Shown here: piece after piece, positions 22,254 through 34,192 of the stretch
Layout of the letters: each line of letters opens with the position of its first letter
Numbering within the stretch: position 1 is the first letter of the stretch
DNA from: Moniliophthora roreri
Lineage: Eukaryota; Basidiomycota; Agaricomycetes; Agaricales; Marasmiaceae
DNA length: 64,000 bases
Direction: 5' to 3'
NCBI GenBank assembly: GCA_001466705.2
Contig: LATX02000187.1
Span: forward strand, 372,001-436,000
The notes under the pieces: model-generated
Database searches by the model: none
The model's input: only the letters and a program-made list of their open reading frames with translations
What the model was told of the DNA's origin: nothing
Made by a program: the position numbers and the translations under genes

Positions 22254-25200
22254 TCATAGTGCGTCTTTCAACGCACTGACAAACTGATCTGACACGGGAC
22301 GACGCGACGGTTCAGAATCCCAACAGGCTTCAATAAACGACCACATCTTATCCGTCAATTTCGGATTATAAGGCCTCGAGGGTCGTTTTCCAAGGTGGAT
22401 TTGGAGTACCACGGCACCGTCATTGCTAATGGCGTGAAATGGGCGGCGACCGCTGTATATCTAGCATGATATTATTGGAGTCAACGCGAAACCCTTATTG
22501 GGAGGACATAGACAGAATGAAATCACACCTCATAGCAAACACAAGCGAATGCATACACATCACTCTGGTACGTGTGAGGAGTACCGCTAAGGATTTCTGG
22601 GGCAGACCATCGAAGTGTACATGCTGAAGTGGGAGCTGTTGAAGACATTGCCAATACTCGGCTGTCCGTAAGGCGGGAGAGACCAAAGTCAGCGATACAT
22701 GCTCTGCCGTGCGGCGTTATGAGGATATTATCCTTGTAAATGAGAAATATCAGTTTACGTTAGTCACATTGGTAGAAACCGCTTACCCCCTTCAAATCTG
22801 CGTGCACGATTCTTCGTTCGTGGAGATGGCAAAGACCGCTCGCGATATCCCAGATCTGTTCAAAGGCATTTATGAGTTGGAGTGATATGACTCGGTGCGA
22901 ACATACGCACCAAGGTTTTGTGGTCAACTGTAGAGCCAGAAGCTCCCAATAATTTGGTAAGAGTACCGTTCTTCATCCACGGGGAAATTAGGCAAATCTT
23001 TTGCCCCTGATAGTACACTCCATGAAAAGGGAGCTGATTGGGATGATCGAGCTGCCGCCAAATGATTGCTTCACGCATAGATTGCTGTCGAGAAACCAAG
23101 TTGGTAGCCGACCGACAAAGAGGTGCCTTAACACGTACTTTCCATATTTGCTTGATATCAGATACTTGATAGACTCTGACTATCTTGAGACAGACTAGTT
23201 CTGTGCCTATCCGCCCTTTCCAGATATCACAAAATCCTCCCGAAGCTACAGGACCATTGCCTTCCGTCTCGAAGTCATCTATAGCCAGTAAACTTGGGCA
23301 CTGGCCGGATTTCTTCGATAGGCGCAGCATTGCCTTGAGCATTGAGGAGCGGAGTTGAGGCGTGAGATCAGCCCGAAGAGAAAGCTGTGGAAAAGGGAGT
23401 AAAGATCAGCCATGCCCACAATTTATGCCATAACACTCACGACCTGGAACAGATCTAACAGTGACTGCACCAGTGACTGGTGGCTTCCTCGCATTGCCTC
23501 GTATTCATCGGGATCGTTGAGTATATCATCCACCCAATCTAGTACCGAGTCACTCTCCATGAATTTGAGCCCATCAATTCCCACAATAAGTTGGTTTATA
23601 TTTGTATGGCCTTCTTCAACTCCACGATCAGAGGGACGTCTCGGAAGTTGTTCACCAGCAATATTGTCTAAAATTTGGTATAGTTCCGCATCAGATATGT
23701 CTGGTTGTAATAAAATTTCACTAAGCACTGTTCTCATATTTGAGAAGCGGGCAATGATGTCGGTGCACTCCTGGGGCTTCACCTGGTATGAATATCATTG
23801 TCATTGCCTTGGAATCCCAGAATTTGCCACTAACGCACCCTCAAGCGTAGCAGTAGAAGCTCTGCTTGTGAAAAGAGATGCCGTATTTTAGCCACGACAG
23901 TTGCGATGTCCGGTATCGCTTTTCGAATACGCAATCCAAGATTGGTTGTGAAATCCACATCTCGGAGGGCAGCAAGAACGGCAACATCGAGGTTACCGTC
24001 CAAACATAACGCTCCCCAGGATTCCCATGCTTCGGATAAAATGGTGCACCTGGTTGAAAGCAGTCAGTTTATATACACCTTTCCATCCATATATAGAACA
24101 TACTGTGCTGGGGTCAACAAACTTTCATTGCCATCGCAAACTTGAGAGTAATGATCGATTACGTGGAGGAACCGACATGCCAGGAAGCTATACTGAGCCC
24201 TTTTGTCTCCCACAGAGAAGTAACCGGACCGACTTTCATCGTGGAGAAAGTCAAGGAATGATGCGTGAAGAATGTGGATATCATCGTCAGCACCATCAAT
24301 ATTGAGAATTGAGTGAAATTCCCGTAAAGTTAAGGTGACGTCTCCTTCATATAGAAACAGCAACGCTTCGATACACCGGGGTGTCCTCAAAATGCTGAGC
24401 CGTACCGGGCCAATCGACAAAGCTGATAGAGCACGAATGACTTCCCGCACTTTGGAGCGCCGGGGATTGAGCGAGAGGATTTGGCGGTAAAGGGTATCAA
24501 GATCGTGAAAGGGCGAGACCGACTCAGGATCAGGCCCAAGGATAGGTTCAGGGCAAAGAATAATATCTAGTTGCGTGCAAGGATTGGCGTACCCATTGTC
24601 TACAAATTTGACAACCGCGGCAGCATAGATGAACTGTCCAGATGACTTTTGCGCGAGCTCGTTGACAACGCCAGGTGCAGGCCATGGAACTGGAAATTGA
24701 ATGTGACAATACCGGGGACTTGTGCGTATCCGCTCGAATTCGGTGGTCAAAAAGATCACAATGTCGCGGCTTGGTCTGAAAGTATCGTCCAGAGTAACAC
24801 GACGCAAAAATGGACGAATGACATCGGTATTAAAGGCCTCCCTGATCGGCGGCTCAGGCCTGCTGCAAATAAGGAAACACAGCCGTATGTCCCGCTTTAA
24901 AGTCGCCGTCACATTTGCAATGATGAAAAGGATACGCTGCTGTTCCCGACTTCCATCGCACTCGTCTAGGCCATCAACGACAATGAGCCATGAATGGTCG
25001 AACGATTGCCTTCGAAGAGTCATACAGGGCCCAACAATCAGCTTCTGGCACTGTTCTTCGAGCGACGCCTGTAGAACAGTAGGATTTAGCTTTATTGCTT
25101 GCTCAATTGGCTCCCGCAACTCTGGGATCGAGATCGCAAGTCCATGAGCAATAGTCAAAACTAGTGATTTGGGGTTATTCCGTTTGAGATCTCCTCGCCA

Positions 25201-25583
25201 AAAGAAGAAACTGGAGAGCAGATGACCCTCCCGCTGAGCTGTTTCTGCTATAGTTTGGGCGATCGCGGATTTGCCGGCACCTGCTGGGCCATACAGCCAG
25301 ACTATGCGATCCTCTGATGAGTGGCTATGGATCCAATCATTGATTATCTCCAAGACCTCGCGACGGGTGCCTGGATGACATTGGGGTGGCGGATAGCGCC
25401 CTCCCGAGTCATGGCTTGCCCCAACGTCCTTGACCGCCTCCGATAGAGATTGCAAAGCTTGGGAGGGTCAGGATTACTAACAGTCCGTTATGGGGGATGA
25501 AAGGACGCACGATCTAATGTATACGGGATATCACTGATGAATTGCCCACCACTCATCATGAAGTTACCGCGATCGGGGAACAT
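22254..25583 (-). CDS. NACHT NTPase - helical linker - TKL kinase fusion (kinase C)
   Basis: A multi-exon gene read as one chain. Exon 1 at 25583 encodes MFPDRGNFMMSGGQFI, the usual start of Agaricomycete NACHT proteins. It joins to LQSLSEAVKDVGASHDSG, then YPPPQCHPGTRREVLEIINDW, Walker A GPAGAGKSA, Walker B WLIVVDGLDEC and the sensor block LICSRPEPPIREAF. A C-terminal helical region, CTILSEAWESWGALCLDGNL onwards, is joined across an intron at about 24107-24053. The intron near 23840-23784 keeps phase 0 into KPQECTDIIARF and the helical module, then the kinase: SGGFCDIWKG, VCLKIVRV, HADLKG, DFGLSRL, WSAPEIL and DVYAFACVCYE. NACHT ATPases act as oligomerising switches; a kinase output at the C-terminus is inferred. 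A TGA at 22254 ends the protein about 75 residues before its paralogues. Confidence 0.8.
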
Positions 25584-26259
25584 GGAAGCTATGGCGGGTG
25601 GTGAGTGGTGGCTACGATTGCATGTTATCGGCATAAAGCTAGCTAGGGATCGATAGTGATACCATACCTATGTGCGGCTTTCCCTCTGCGCCAAAACTGT
25701 CTCCACGTTCTTCCCCGCTGCCTGTAAGGTTGTGAGGCGGGTTGGGCCGGAGTGTTTGAATCTGGAGAACAAGAGCTGTTCAGAAGCCCTACGAGTGGAA
25801 TCGAGGTTTATACCGACTTGCACGATTTGCAAACGTGTTTGTCACACTGTTTGAACGTGTTTTGCATTTGATTGCAACGAGGGAACACTGGGGCTAAGTA
25901 TTTCAAGGCAACCTTAATAGCTTGAGAACAGCACCGGTCCGACTATGCAGACACTGGCTGTCTGATCTCCTGTAGAGTGGTTGTGTCAGTCGAAGACCAT
26001 GCTGTGAAGGCTGTACTTCGTACACATCGAGTTTTTGGCCAATATGCCGCGAAACATTCTACAGCACTGTACGTGGGGACACTCCTCGAGTAACCGCCCT
26101 TCGCCGTCACCCCCCACCCTTCGTTGTTTCATCAGCTTTTCTGGTGCTTGAGTACTCGACGGTCAACATCGGACAATGCCGGGGCGCGGTAGGGGTGAAG
26201 AGGGGCTAGGTTGAGGCGTGTGATGGACCACAGTACCGTATCCTGACGAACGAACTGAG
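25584..26259. other. upstream region of NACHT-kinase C
   Basis: The promoter side of gene C. No supported coding region or RNA gene was found. Confidence 0.35.
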
Positions 26260-27100
26260 CGAGCTGTGATCGTCGTCAGTTACTGGATACTCAGTTAGCA
26301 ATGTCTTCGCACCTTAGCGTCATCCCAGAACTAGCCCACTTTCCCGTATTCTCCAGTTCTCTTCCTTCACCTTGCGAGTCTTCTCGCGCACGAACGTCGT
26401 CTAGGTGCAGTGAGGGCCATAACTCCCACCTCCGCGTCTTTTCCTGCATCCCTTCTTCGGTGTGTATAGTATATCGCCCTGGCACCAGTCAACCAAGGCA
26501 GGGTAAAGACGCTGAATTCCAGTGGAGGCTATGGATTCGGATAGAGTGGGGTAGAGTCTTCTCCATCTGCGGAGAAGAGCCGCGTTGACAGTTGCAAGAC
26601 TCTGGCTCTGGTGTTCGCATCTGCCCACATCAGGTATCGGGGCAGGGCAGAGGTCTATGAATGTTATGGAGTGTGTAGGTCACTCGAAGACCAGCTCGGA
26701 TTACCTCACCTCAACGAGTGAGACCGTGATTCAGCCCTGTATCATGTCTATCAAGACAACTAAGGTGCAAGTCAAGGAGAGGATTCAGGTTAGTCGACCA
26801 TTCAGTTGGCGTGTATCGAAGCGTGTTATGTTCTTCAAGGACCAAGCTGGACGACGCCAGTTCTGGTTAGAGAAAACCTTGGGTCGTAGGTGAGGTACTA
26901 AGTCAAGTGAAGAGGCATGGAAAGATGTTTCTAATCTTTGTAGGTTAAGTGGACCCGGAGGAACACCCATAACTGCTCAGCAAATGGTTCGGCACAAAGC
27001 TGGCTGTAACATACCCAGCCCCTATTTCCTTTCACATGTGGGGGAATGCTTGGTAGCACAAAAAGCATCGACGGTATCCGCCTCGATAGAATCGTGAAGT
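26260..27100. repeat. duplicated flank block, copy 1 (5' of NACHT-kinase C)
   Basis: Alignable with 29270-30160: the tactggatactc, gcagtgagggcc, ggcaccagtcaacc and gcccactttcc neighbourhoods recur in the same order, with the later match ..cagccctgtatcatgtctatcaag near 26730 against 29760-29785. The short open frames inside differ between copies, so the block is most likely non-coding or long decayed. Confidence 0.6.
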
Positions 27101-27954
27101 GAAAACGAGGAGAACTGCAGGTGTTATTAGCATGCTGGGTGGAAGGCGGACGAACGGCGCGGGCAGGAAGATGGTCATCGTTTTCTGGCTTTTTCAATAA
27201 ACGTGCGGTGTGGGCAATTCGAGGTGTAGTGTCTTGGCAGACTTCGGAGTTCGGGTGCATCAGAGGTTTGGGAGGCGATATAGGTGCTCTGCACTACCAC
27301 GATGAATGACATTGATCCCTCCGCATGTGTAACTGCGAGGGAGAACGCGAAGCTGAAGGTACAGCCGACTTCGTACGCATGATGTTGATAGGAGTTCGCG
27401 AGAAAGGCACGTTTCAGATTCAATACCCCGCTCCTTTTTTTTTTTTTTTATGAATGATACACAGTAAAAATAGTATTCATATGCACGTTTACACAAATTC
27501 TCTACTGCTCTATCCTATTGTTGAGAGCAGTTTCACAGCGAACGGGGCCTTTAAAAAATGACCGTATTTCCCTTCAGTGTTCGGCGTGGATACGTGTCTC
27601 CTGCGCGTGTCTCTGAGACGCACACAGCTCCGGAGTCCTTCGGCTTGATAGGACCGTACCCGAGTCTGAATCATGAGGCGTACATTGAGACTGCTGCAAA
27701 CCCTATAAGCGTTTCAGAATCGAAACAGGTAAAAGTACGAACCTCTTCCTTGAATTCAGAATAAGAACATCACTACACAGATCATCGAATCGAAGTGGCC
27801 AGAACGTCGCAAACTCTATCGCGTCTGGGCTCGCAATCTTCTCGAAGCAGCAGTGGGACTGAAGGTATAGTATTTAGTATCAACAGAGGGATGTTGGCTG
27901 GCGAGGCGCATCTTCTGTATCATATACCCTGCGAATCAATATTTATTGCTACTT
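27101..27954. other. unassigned spacer between duplicated blocks
   Basis: Holds a T-run of about 15 near 27435. No gene supported. Confidence 0.35.
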
Positions 27955-28794
27955 CGTGGAAGGTATGGGTATCCAATCGAACGAGCTTCCTTTTTAGAAC
28001 TGGGACTGTGGTCAGGAGCGGCTTTGAAGAAGTTTGCAGTAAATGTGGTGGATATATATTGTAGACTCAGCCAGTAACTTTCACAAGATAGGCCACTGAA
28101 CGCGTCGATTTGCGGAACACGAGTGTTCCTGGGACTAAGTGGTTTGAGACGCCGGAGATAGCTGTAGCAATCGGTAGAAGGTACTTTTGGGTCTCATGGT
28201 TTTCCTGAGAGATGGGGGCTGCCGAAAGTGAGGAGTTAGAACCGGTCAGTCGAACTGAAATGTCTGTCAAAAATGCTCACCAGGACCAAGCCTACTTAAA
28301 TAATGACACTCGGCTTGAGTGTTGAATGTATCCAGACACCGCTAGGTCGGCGAGAAGTAGGACCACTAAGTCGAAACTTCGAGACGATCTTGACAGCCTG
28401 AGTTGGTCCGAACGTTCCCGCGCATTGGCATCATCTATGACTAGTTTTGAGCATGCAACTGTTGACTCTGCCCGGCTCTTAGTGGATAGACGAAGGTAAG
28501 AGAAGAGTTCTGGGAAGTTCTCAGTCTTCACTGGGTCTCGACGTTGTGCCAGTATGACAAACACACAGCAAACTACAGTAACATATTGTATAGCTCAGGT
28601 CATTATGGAATTCCCTGAGTACTAAACTTTCCGTCCTCGGACTTCAAGGCATCTGGGAAGATCCTGACATGGGGTATGCAGCATCGTGTAGCTTCCGCAC
28701 GGCGTTTAACTCCACCCTCCTCATGCTCGTGTCGTCCGAAGGTAGACTCAAGATTCCTTCATCGTGAGCGCACTAGCTAGGCATACGACTGGTA
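27955..28794. repeat. duplicated flank block, copy 2
   Basis: Second copy of the block at 21160-22028, same orientation, about 70% alike by eye. It precedes a kinase-tail remnant exactly as copy 1 precedes the tail of gene C. Confidence 0.7.
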
Positions 28795-29160
28795 ATGGAG
28801 CAACATCAACACCCGTCGAGTCCCATTTCGACGTCCAAGAGTGGGTTCGCTGCTGAACTAGACTCTGCACTCTGCGGTCTGAGCGACTTGACGCGGGATG
28901 TCGATTCCTTCAGATATTGTCCAGCCGCTGTCCAGTCAAAATCTTGTGGCCTCAATCTTTTTCAAATGTTTAGGACGTCGTGAAAGTTCGGTATCCCAAC
29001 AAGTTTCGGCAAATGACCAGACCTTAATCCGTGAGCTCGGAGTTAGCAAGTCTTGGAGGGCACTGTCCATGGCTGACGTTAATTACCAGAGCGCCATCGT
29101 TGGGAAGGTCGTGGAACGGACAGAGACGACTGTACACCTAATCGCGACGACTTCAGCAAA
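28795..29160 (-). pseudogene. remnant D: tail and last kinase exon of a NACHT-kinase copy
   Basis: On the minus strand this matches the last exon of gene C, from the IYSG..PFH region through the C-terminal tail, with frameshifts and a deletion of roughly 75 bp near 28962. The rest of the gene (kinase N-lobe, helical module, NACHT) is missing. The sequence passes straight into the 5' flank block at 29270, so about 3 kb of gene body has been lost. The plus-strand open frame over it is only the antisense shadow. Confidence 0.65.
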
Positions 29161-29269
29161 AGGACAACAATAGGCGACGGTTACCCTACCTCACAGGGTA
29201 TGGTGATGGTCAGGAAGAGTCGGAAGTGAGCGCGTACTTTGCCTGTTGAAGACTCAAAGCTCTCACTTC

Positions 29270-30400
29270 TTAACGAAGAAATGGATAGCCTCATTGTTGT
29301 AAGTCACTAGATACTCGCTTGCCAGGAGTCAGTGATATTGGACCGATGCCGTATCGGGTTCGTCTCTCCTCCCCCTTTTGCAACTCGCAAGTTATCCTGC
29401 ATACGAACGAGGGCAGCTTTGTCCCCCAGGGTGCAGTAAGGGCCTGACTTCCACTTCTGTTTCTTCCTTTCCGAAATGCCCCATCCACTGTGCGTAGTAC
29501 ATTCTTCTAGGCACCAGCCAATTAGACCGGATGACAACGAAGTAAGGGTGCTGAATTTTGGGAGAGGCTTTGGTATTGGTAGTAGAATGATTCGGAAGTT
29601 GGATGGGTCTCGTATCAGAAGTTGATGCAGGGTCCAGGCCTTCGATGACGTGAAATGCGTAGATCGAGGTTTACAGGTGAGTGGATACGCATCTGGTTGT
29701 AACTGTCAGTGAAGTATTGCTTAAAGGCTAGCATCGAATATCTCACGCGATACGACCGAAACCAGCCCTATAGCACGTCCATCAAGGTACACGCCACGAA
29801 GAAGATCCAGGTTCATCGACAATTTAGATGGTAGTACTGGCCATGGGCTCTCGGTGGGATGTCGGGAATAGGAGAGAATGGCACGCGTACCCTTCGCCGA
29901 GAGGTGAGAACGAGGCCAATTTCCAAGTGGAAAGAAACTGACGTTCTCGTTCAGGCCAAGAGGCAGGAAGGTATAAGGTTGTTTCCGATGGCCGGTCGAC
30001 TCGACTCGAAGGATTCGGAACACTTCCATTCAACGCCCTGGGAGTTGGATTCTTCTCAATCAATAACTCGTTCAGCGCAAAATCAGTCATAGGTAGCGTA
30101 CCTCACTGGCAGAACCTCTCTTTGCTGCATCCCAGCCATACCCTATTCCCTTTGTGTTTGAGAGAATCGCAGGGGAAAGACCGTCAATGCCTCCCTTGGA
30201 CCTACTCTTTGGACGCGTAAAAAAGCGGAGAGCTTAAAGGAAGCGAGGACGAAAAGGGATGGGAAGCATGGAGTTTCAACATACAGCGTTCGAGGTGCCG
30301 TATCTCGAGTAGACCTCAGAAGATCAACCCGGGCTGGCGCGCATGACTTGCAAGACCGATTAAAAATCGGAGAAAGTACTGACGAGCTCGAATTATGCAT
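29270..30400. repeat. duplicated flank block, copy 2 (5' side)
   Basis: Matches 26260-27100 in its first 900 bases. Near 30210-30330 it also matches the third block at 44330-44520 (ggacgcgt, aaaagcggagag, ggaagcga.gac.gaaa). Not coding by any motif I can recognise. Confidence 0.6.
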
Positions 30401-30589
30401 TTATAGTGATCGAGGGAGACTGATGAAGAGAATTGCCGGGCCATGTCACAACAACATCAAATTCCAAACGTACCTTTTTTTATCGTCGACATTGGCACGA
30501 TTGACTGGTTTTACATTTCCTGTTCGCGAAGATATACATGTTGTTTTACACAATTCCAATACAGATACATCCAACCTGGAATTCTTCAG

Positions 30590-33231
30590 TTACTCAATGA
30601 CACAAACCTGACTAGGCGTCGCAATGTACGGTATTGGTCGAGGCAGATAGACATCTGTGCTATTATAATCGAGCCTGTAGACCATCACCGTCTCATCCAC
30701 CCCAACCGAGCGTTTACGAGCAACGATATCTCCGGGACGCAATACCTTTCCATCTTTATTATCGTTAATTTCCTCCTGGGACAAAGTGACGCCTGCACGG
30801 TTAGATACAAAGACTTTGATTGTATCCCCAGTTTGATTCATGACATAGACTGTATCTGCCAATGAATCAGTCACTGGTGTGCGAGGAAGAATGACAGTCC
30901 TTGAGAGTCGGAGGGCGAGAGCGACGAGCGTCAAAGTCGGATTGACTTCGGGTGAGAAGGGGAAGATGGAGAGGTCGCAGATATAAACGCCCTCGCGCTC
31001 TCGAAGTTTGAGATCCCCTTCAAGGAGGTAGCGACGATTGGGTTGGGAAAAGGCCTTGAGGGGGATGGTACCTAACTCGTGAGCGACACCGCCCAACTCG
31101 AGAGGCTTGAAGAAGTTAGTGTCGTCCCAGCCACCGGGAGTATTGTCGGGATCGGTAGGGCGGAGCTGGAGCTGTAGAGCATCCCTTACTGTCCTGATAA
31201 GGTCCTTGGTAATGCTACGAAGCTCCACAACGTCGGGATTGGAGTTTAAGAATGGAGGATCTCGTCCTGCAGTGAGGACAGGTTCACCCTTATCGTCGAG
31301 GTCGATGGTGTTCTTCTTGTTAAGGGGTGTAGGTGTAATGAGAGCGACAATTAACTTGGGAAAGTCGTCATTGGTGAAAACCTGGCTGGGTAGGAACTCG
31401 CGGGGAAGGAACGATGATGCGTCGACGGCCATATTGACAAGGGCAATAGTGCCAGATTTGAGCCGAACATAACTCTGAAGCTTCATCGATCCGATCTTTT
31501 CGCGGACAGATGGATCTAGGTAGCGGAAAGTACAAGCCCTGGCGAAGATGTCATGGTCGGTGAGATGAAGTCCATCGTTCTGCTTTAATTGGTCAGTCAT
31601 GCCACTGCGCATAAGAATTGCAGCAGAGCCAACACTTCCAGCTCCCAATACAATCTTTGTGTTTGCAGAAGGCTTTCCAGAAGAGTCGGTCTTCAGGAAG
31701 ATCTTGGTCTCCTTGCCACTGACGTCCCGAACGACAACACCAGTGGCGCGAGTTTCGTCGTCATCCCACATGATACTGCGAACTTCAGTATTGAGCACAA
31801 TTTTCCAGTTCGGGTGCTCGATACAGGTCCCATCAGGGTTTCGATCCTTGCTCATAGCAATTTCGAGCAGTTTGTCGATGGGACTATAAGCACCGACTGC
31901 GAAGTCAAAGTTCTTGGGATCGCTGAACTCGGAAGCGATGCGGCCCCATTGCCATTGACATTCACGCTGAGTCCTGATATTCAGACGCTCCATGAGATTC
32001 TGGTGGATGGTGTTTGTCGTTGGGAGATAGAGATCCATCAGGTCCTCAGCTTCCTTGTACCAAACACGGACGAGCTGGTCGTACAGATTGTTTCCGAGCT
32101 CCTTGCGAAGATGATCATCATGAATGCGAGGAACGAAAAGACCCCAAGCAGCACCTCGCCCACCGAGATTGAACATGGGTCCACCTTTCCACTCCTTGAT
32201 CTGGTTGGGTTCCTTGAACTGGTAGTTCTCCCGGAAAAGGGCAAAGAATGTATCATTCTGCTGACCACGATCCTCTCCGAAACCAGAAGGCCGAGCAGCG
32301 TTCAGGCAGTGAGAGTGGAAAGGCAGGCCACCTTTCTCAATGACTAAAACACTCTTTGCACCTGAACCGAGCCTGGAATTGCTATCGAAGAGATCACCAG
32401 CAATTACTCCCGCCCCCATGCCTGTGCCGATGACGATAATGTCGTAACTCTCGGTAGCTGCCTTCTGTGGAGTAAGTTGGAACCACAACTGTTCAAACGT
32501 CTTGCTTCCGGACAAAGGTGGTGGCGGTGGTGGTAAGGGGTCTTCAACAAGTTGGAAGACGAATCGTTGATTCTCGGCATCGCTTTTCTAGACAGCAGGC
32601 CGAGTGTATCAATTCTATGTCTTGGATAACATGGACGAACACTTACATCTCGATAGAAATGAACACACTGTAACGTCCCGTGGATATTCCTGTCAGACTG
32701 GACTTTTCCAAAATGAGATATCGGGAGACTTACATTTGTAGTGGGTTCACAGCTATCCAATACATCATAATAATGTTCAATTTTGATTCTACAGGTAACG
32801 TTAGCGTTATGTCATGAAAACATACAGATATCGTACTTGGAGTAGTTTCCATCAGCGCTCTTCGTGATCTTCCAGTTGGCGGAAGAGCCTACTTGGCCTT
32901 GAGCGTAACCATGACCCCAATACTTTTGTTCGTTGTCAGTAGAGGAGACTAAGCCGATATCCGTGTCATAAGCTGGACGGATGGTGAATGTATCCGAGTC
33001 TCCAGTGACTGGAGCAATGATCCACTGAAGGCTGTGTAAGAGATACATAACAAGTTCAAAAGTCATACTCACCTTGAACTGGATGCTGGATGGCTTGTTG
33101 GAATCATCAACAGTGGTGAGCTCAATCCAGCGATCTTTGTCGGGTATATATTTCCAATATCGATCTTTATCGCTACCATAGACCTTAATGCGATAAGTCC
33201 CGGTTTTGGTGGGTTGAGGTTGAAACGACAT
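30590..33231 (-). CDS. beta-trefoil (ricin-B-like) / GMC-type FAD oxidoreductase fusion
   Basis: Five exons join in phase: 33231-33073, 33024-32837, 32788-32734, 32667-32647 and 32587-30590, giving 806 residues. Residues 1-157 have the spacing of a beta-trefoil domain: GTYRIKVYG, then WIIAPVTGDSDTFTIRP, SSANWKITKS and a closing QRFVFQLVE. This is close in style to fungal ricin-B-like lectins and mycocypin inhibitors. A proline hinge follows (158-166), then a GMC-like flavoenzyme. It has the Rossmann motif DIIVIGTGMGAG (190-201), a central NTKIVLGAGSVGSAAILMRS and a C-terminal GGVAHELGT with DLSIFPFSPEVNPTLTLVAL, the usual catalytic and FAD-closing blocks. GMC enzymes oxidise sugars or alcohols and make H2O2. 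No signal peptide is seen. A C-terminal ~80-residue extension follows the GMC core. The substrate is unknown; the trefoil may bring the enzyme to a glycan. Confidence 0.85.
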
Positions 33232-34192
33232 AGTGGTAGGAGCAGCCAATTGCTGGCATGGGTGGGGATGTAGAGCCCGTCCTTTTAAGGAGCTTTGGGC
33301 GTCTGTGTTCTGGAGCGAAGATAAATTCGGTGGATCTTCCATTCCAAGTGCCGAGTGGCTGAACGTTCCAAGATTCTGCTGAAGCACTTGACCATTGGAT
33401 AGAAAGGGTTTTGTGACACTTTCTGAGAGGTGCGGTTCACACAGTTTGATCCATCCAATTGAGGATAGTCATCCCTACATCGCATGAGTGCCTTGTGCTA
33501 CGATTTTTGGCATATTCACGCACCATGAGGCCAAATTTTGACGTGCCGATGTATTGAAGCTATAACCTGTGACAGCAAAATGCGCGCATTTTGAAGGCGA
33601 TGGGCAGGAAGGAGGAAACGAACAGTCGTTATCTAAGCGCTAGCCTCGGGTCACGCGTTCCGTTCTTGATCTGATGCTCACAGCACTGAAGCAAGCTATC
33701 TCCACCTCCTCTTCCTTCCATGGGGAAGCTTCAAAGAGCTATATGCGAAAGACAAGTTACAATTTTAGGTGACTATTTTAGGCTTGAGTAGTAAAGCCAC
33801 GCTGCTTGACGGGCTTCAGTCCCCACAGGCACATGTTCCTGACAGGTTGAATATTCAGTGGCACCGCACACTGACTGCACACCACTTTCCGGCGCTGAAC
33901 ATGTTCCAGGAATCTATACGGATCTCTGGTCCAATGACTGGTGCTGTTGCACTCAGAAGCACCATGTTTTTCTCTCGTCAATGTAGCCTGTCTTACTGGG
34001 GATTTCTGCGGTGTTCTCATACAATCGAGTGGGGGCGCTCAGCCAACAGCTGACATCCCTTTACTGTCACCCTCTTGGCAAATCAAACCAGTTAACGAGC
34101 TGGACCGAATATAGCATACGATCTCGTCCCGTTGGCATGCATCTGACCACTGTATTTAAGGAAGTTCATTAGCCTTTCTCTCCCCAGATAAC
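33232..34192. other. divergent promoter region between the oxidoreductase fusion and DyP 2
   Basis: About 960 bases between divergent genes, both of which encode likely H2O2-linked redox enzymes (producer and user). Open frames inside are short and unsupported. The bases just before the DyP 2 ATG (ccccagataac) repeat those before DyP 1. Confidence 0.45.

Noticed and set aside
28795..28983. Plus-strand open frame beginning MEQHQHPSS
   Set aside because: It is the antisense of the kinase-tail remnant; the same antisense frame occurs over the tail of gene C at 22051-22287.
31589..32347. Plus-strand open frame of 252 residues
   Set aside because: It is antisense to the GMC domain, which has clear FAD and catalytic motifs; the plus frame shows no domain.
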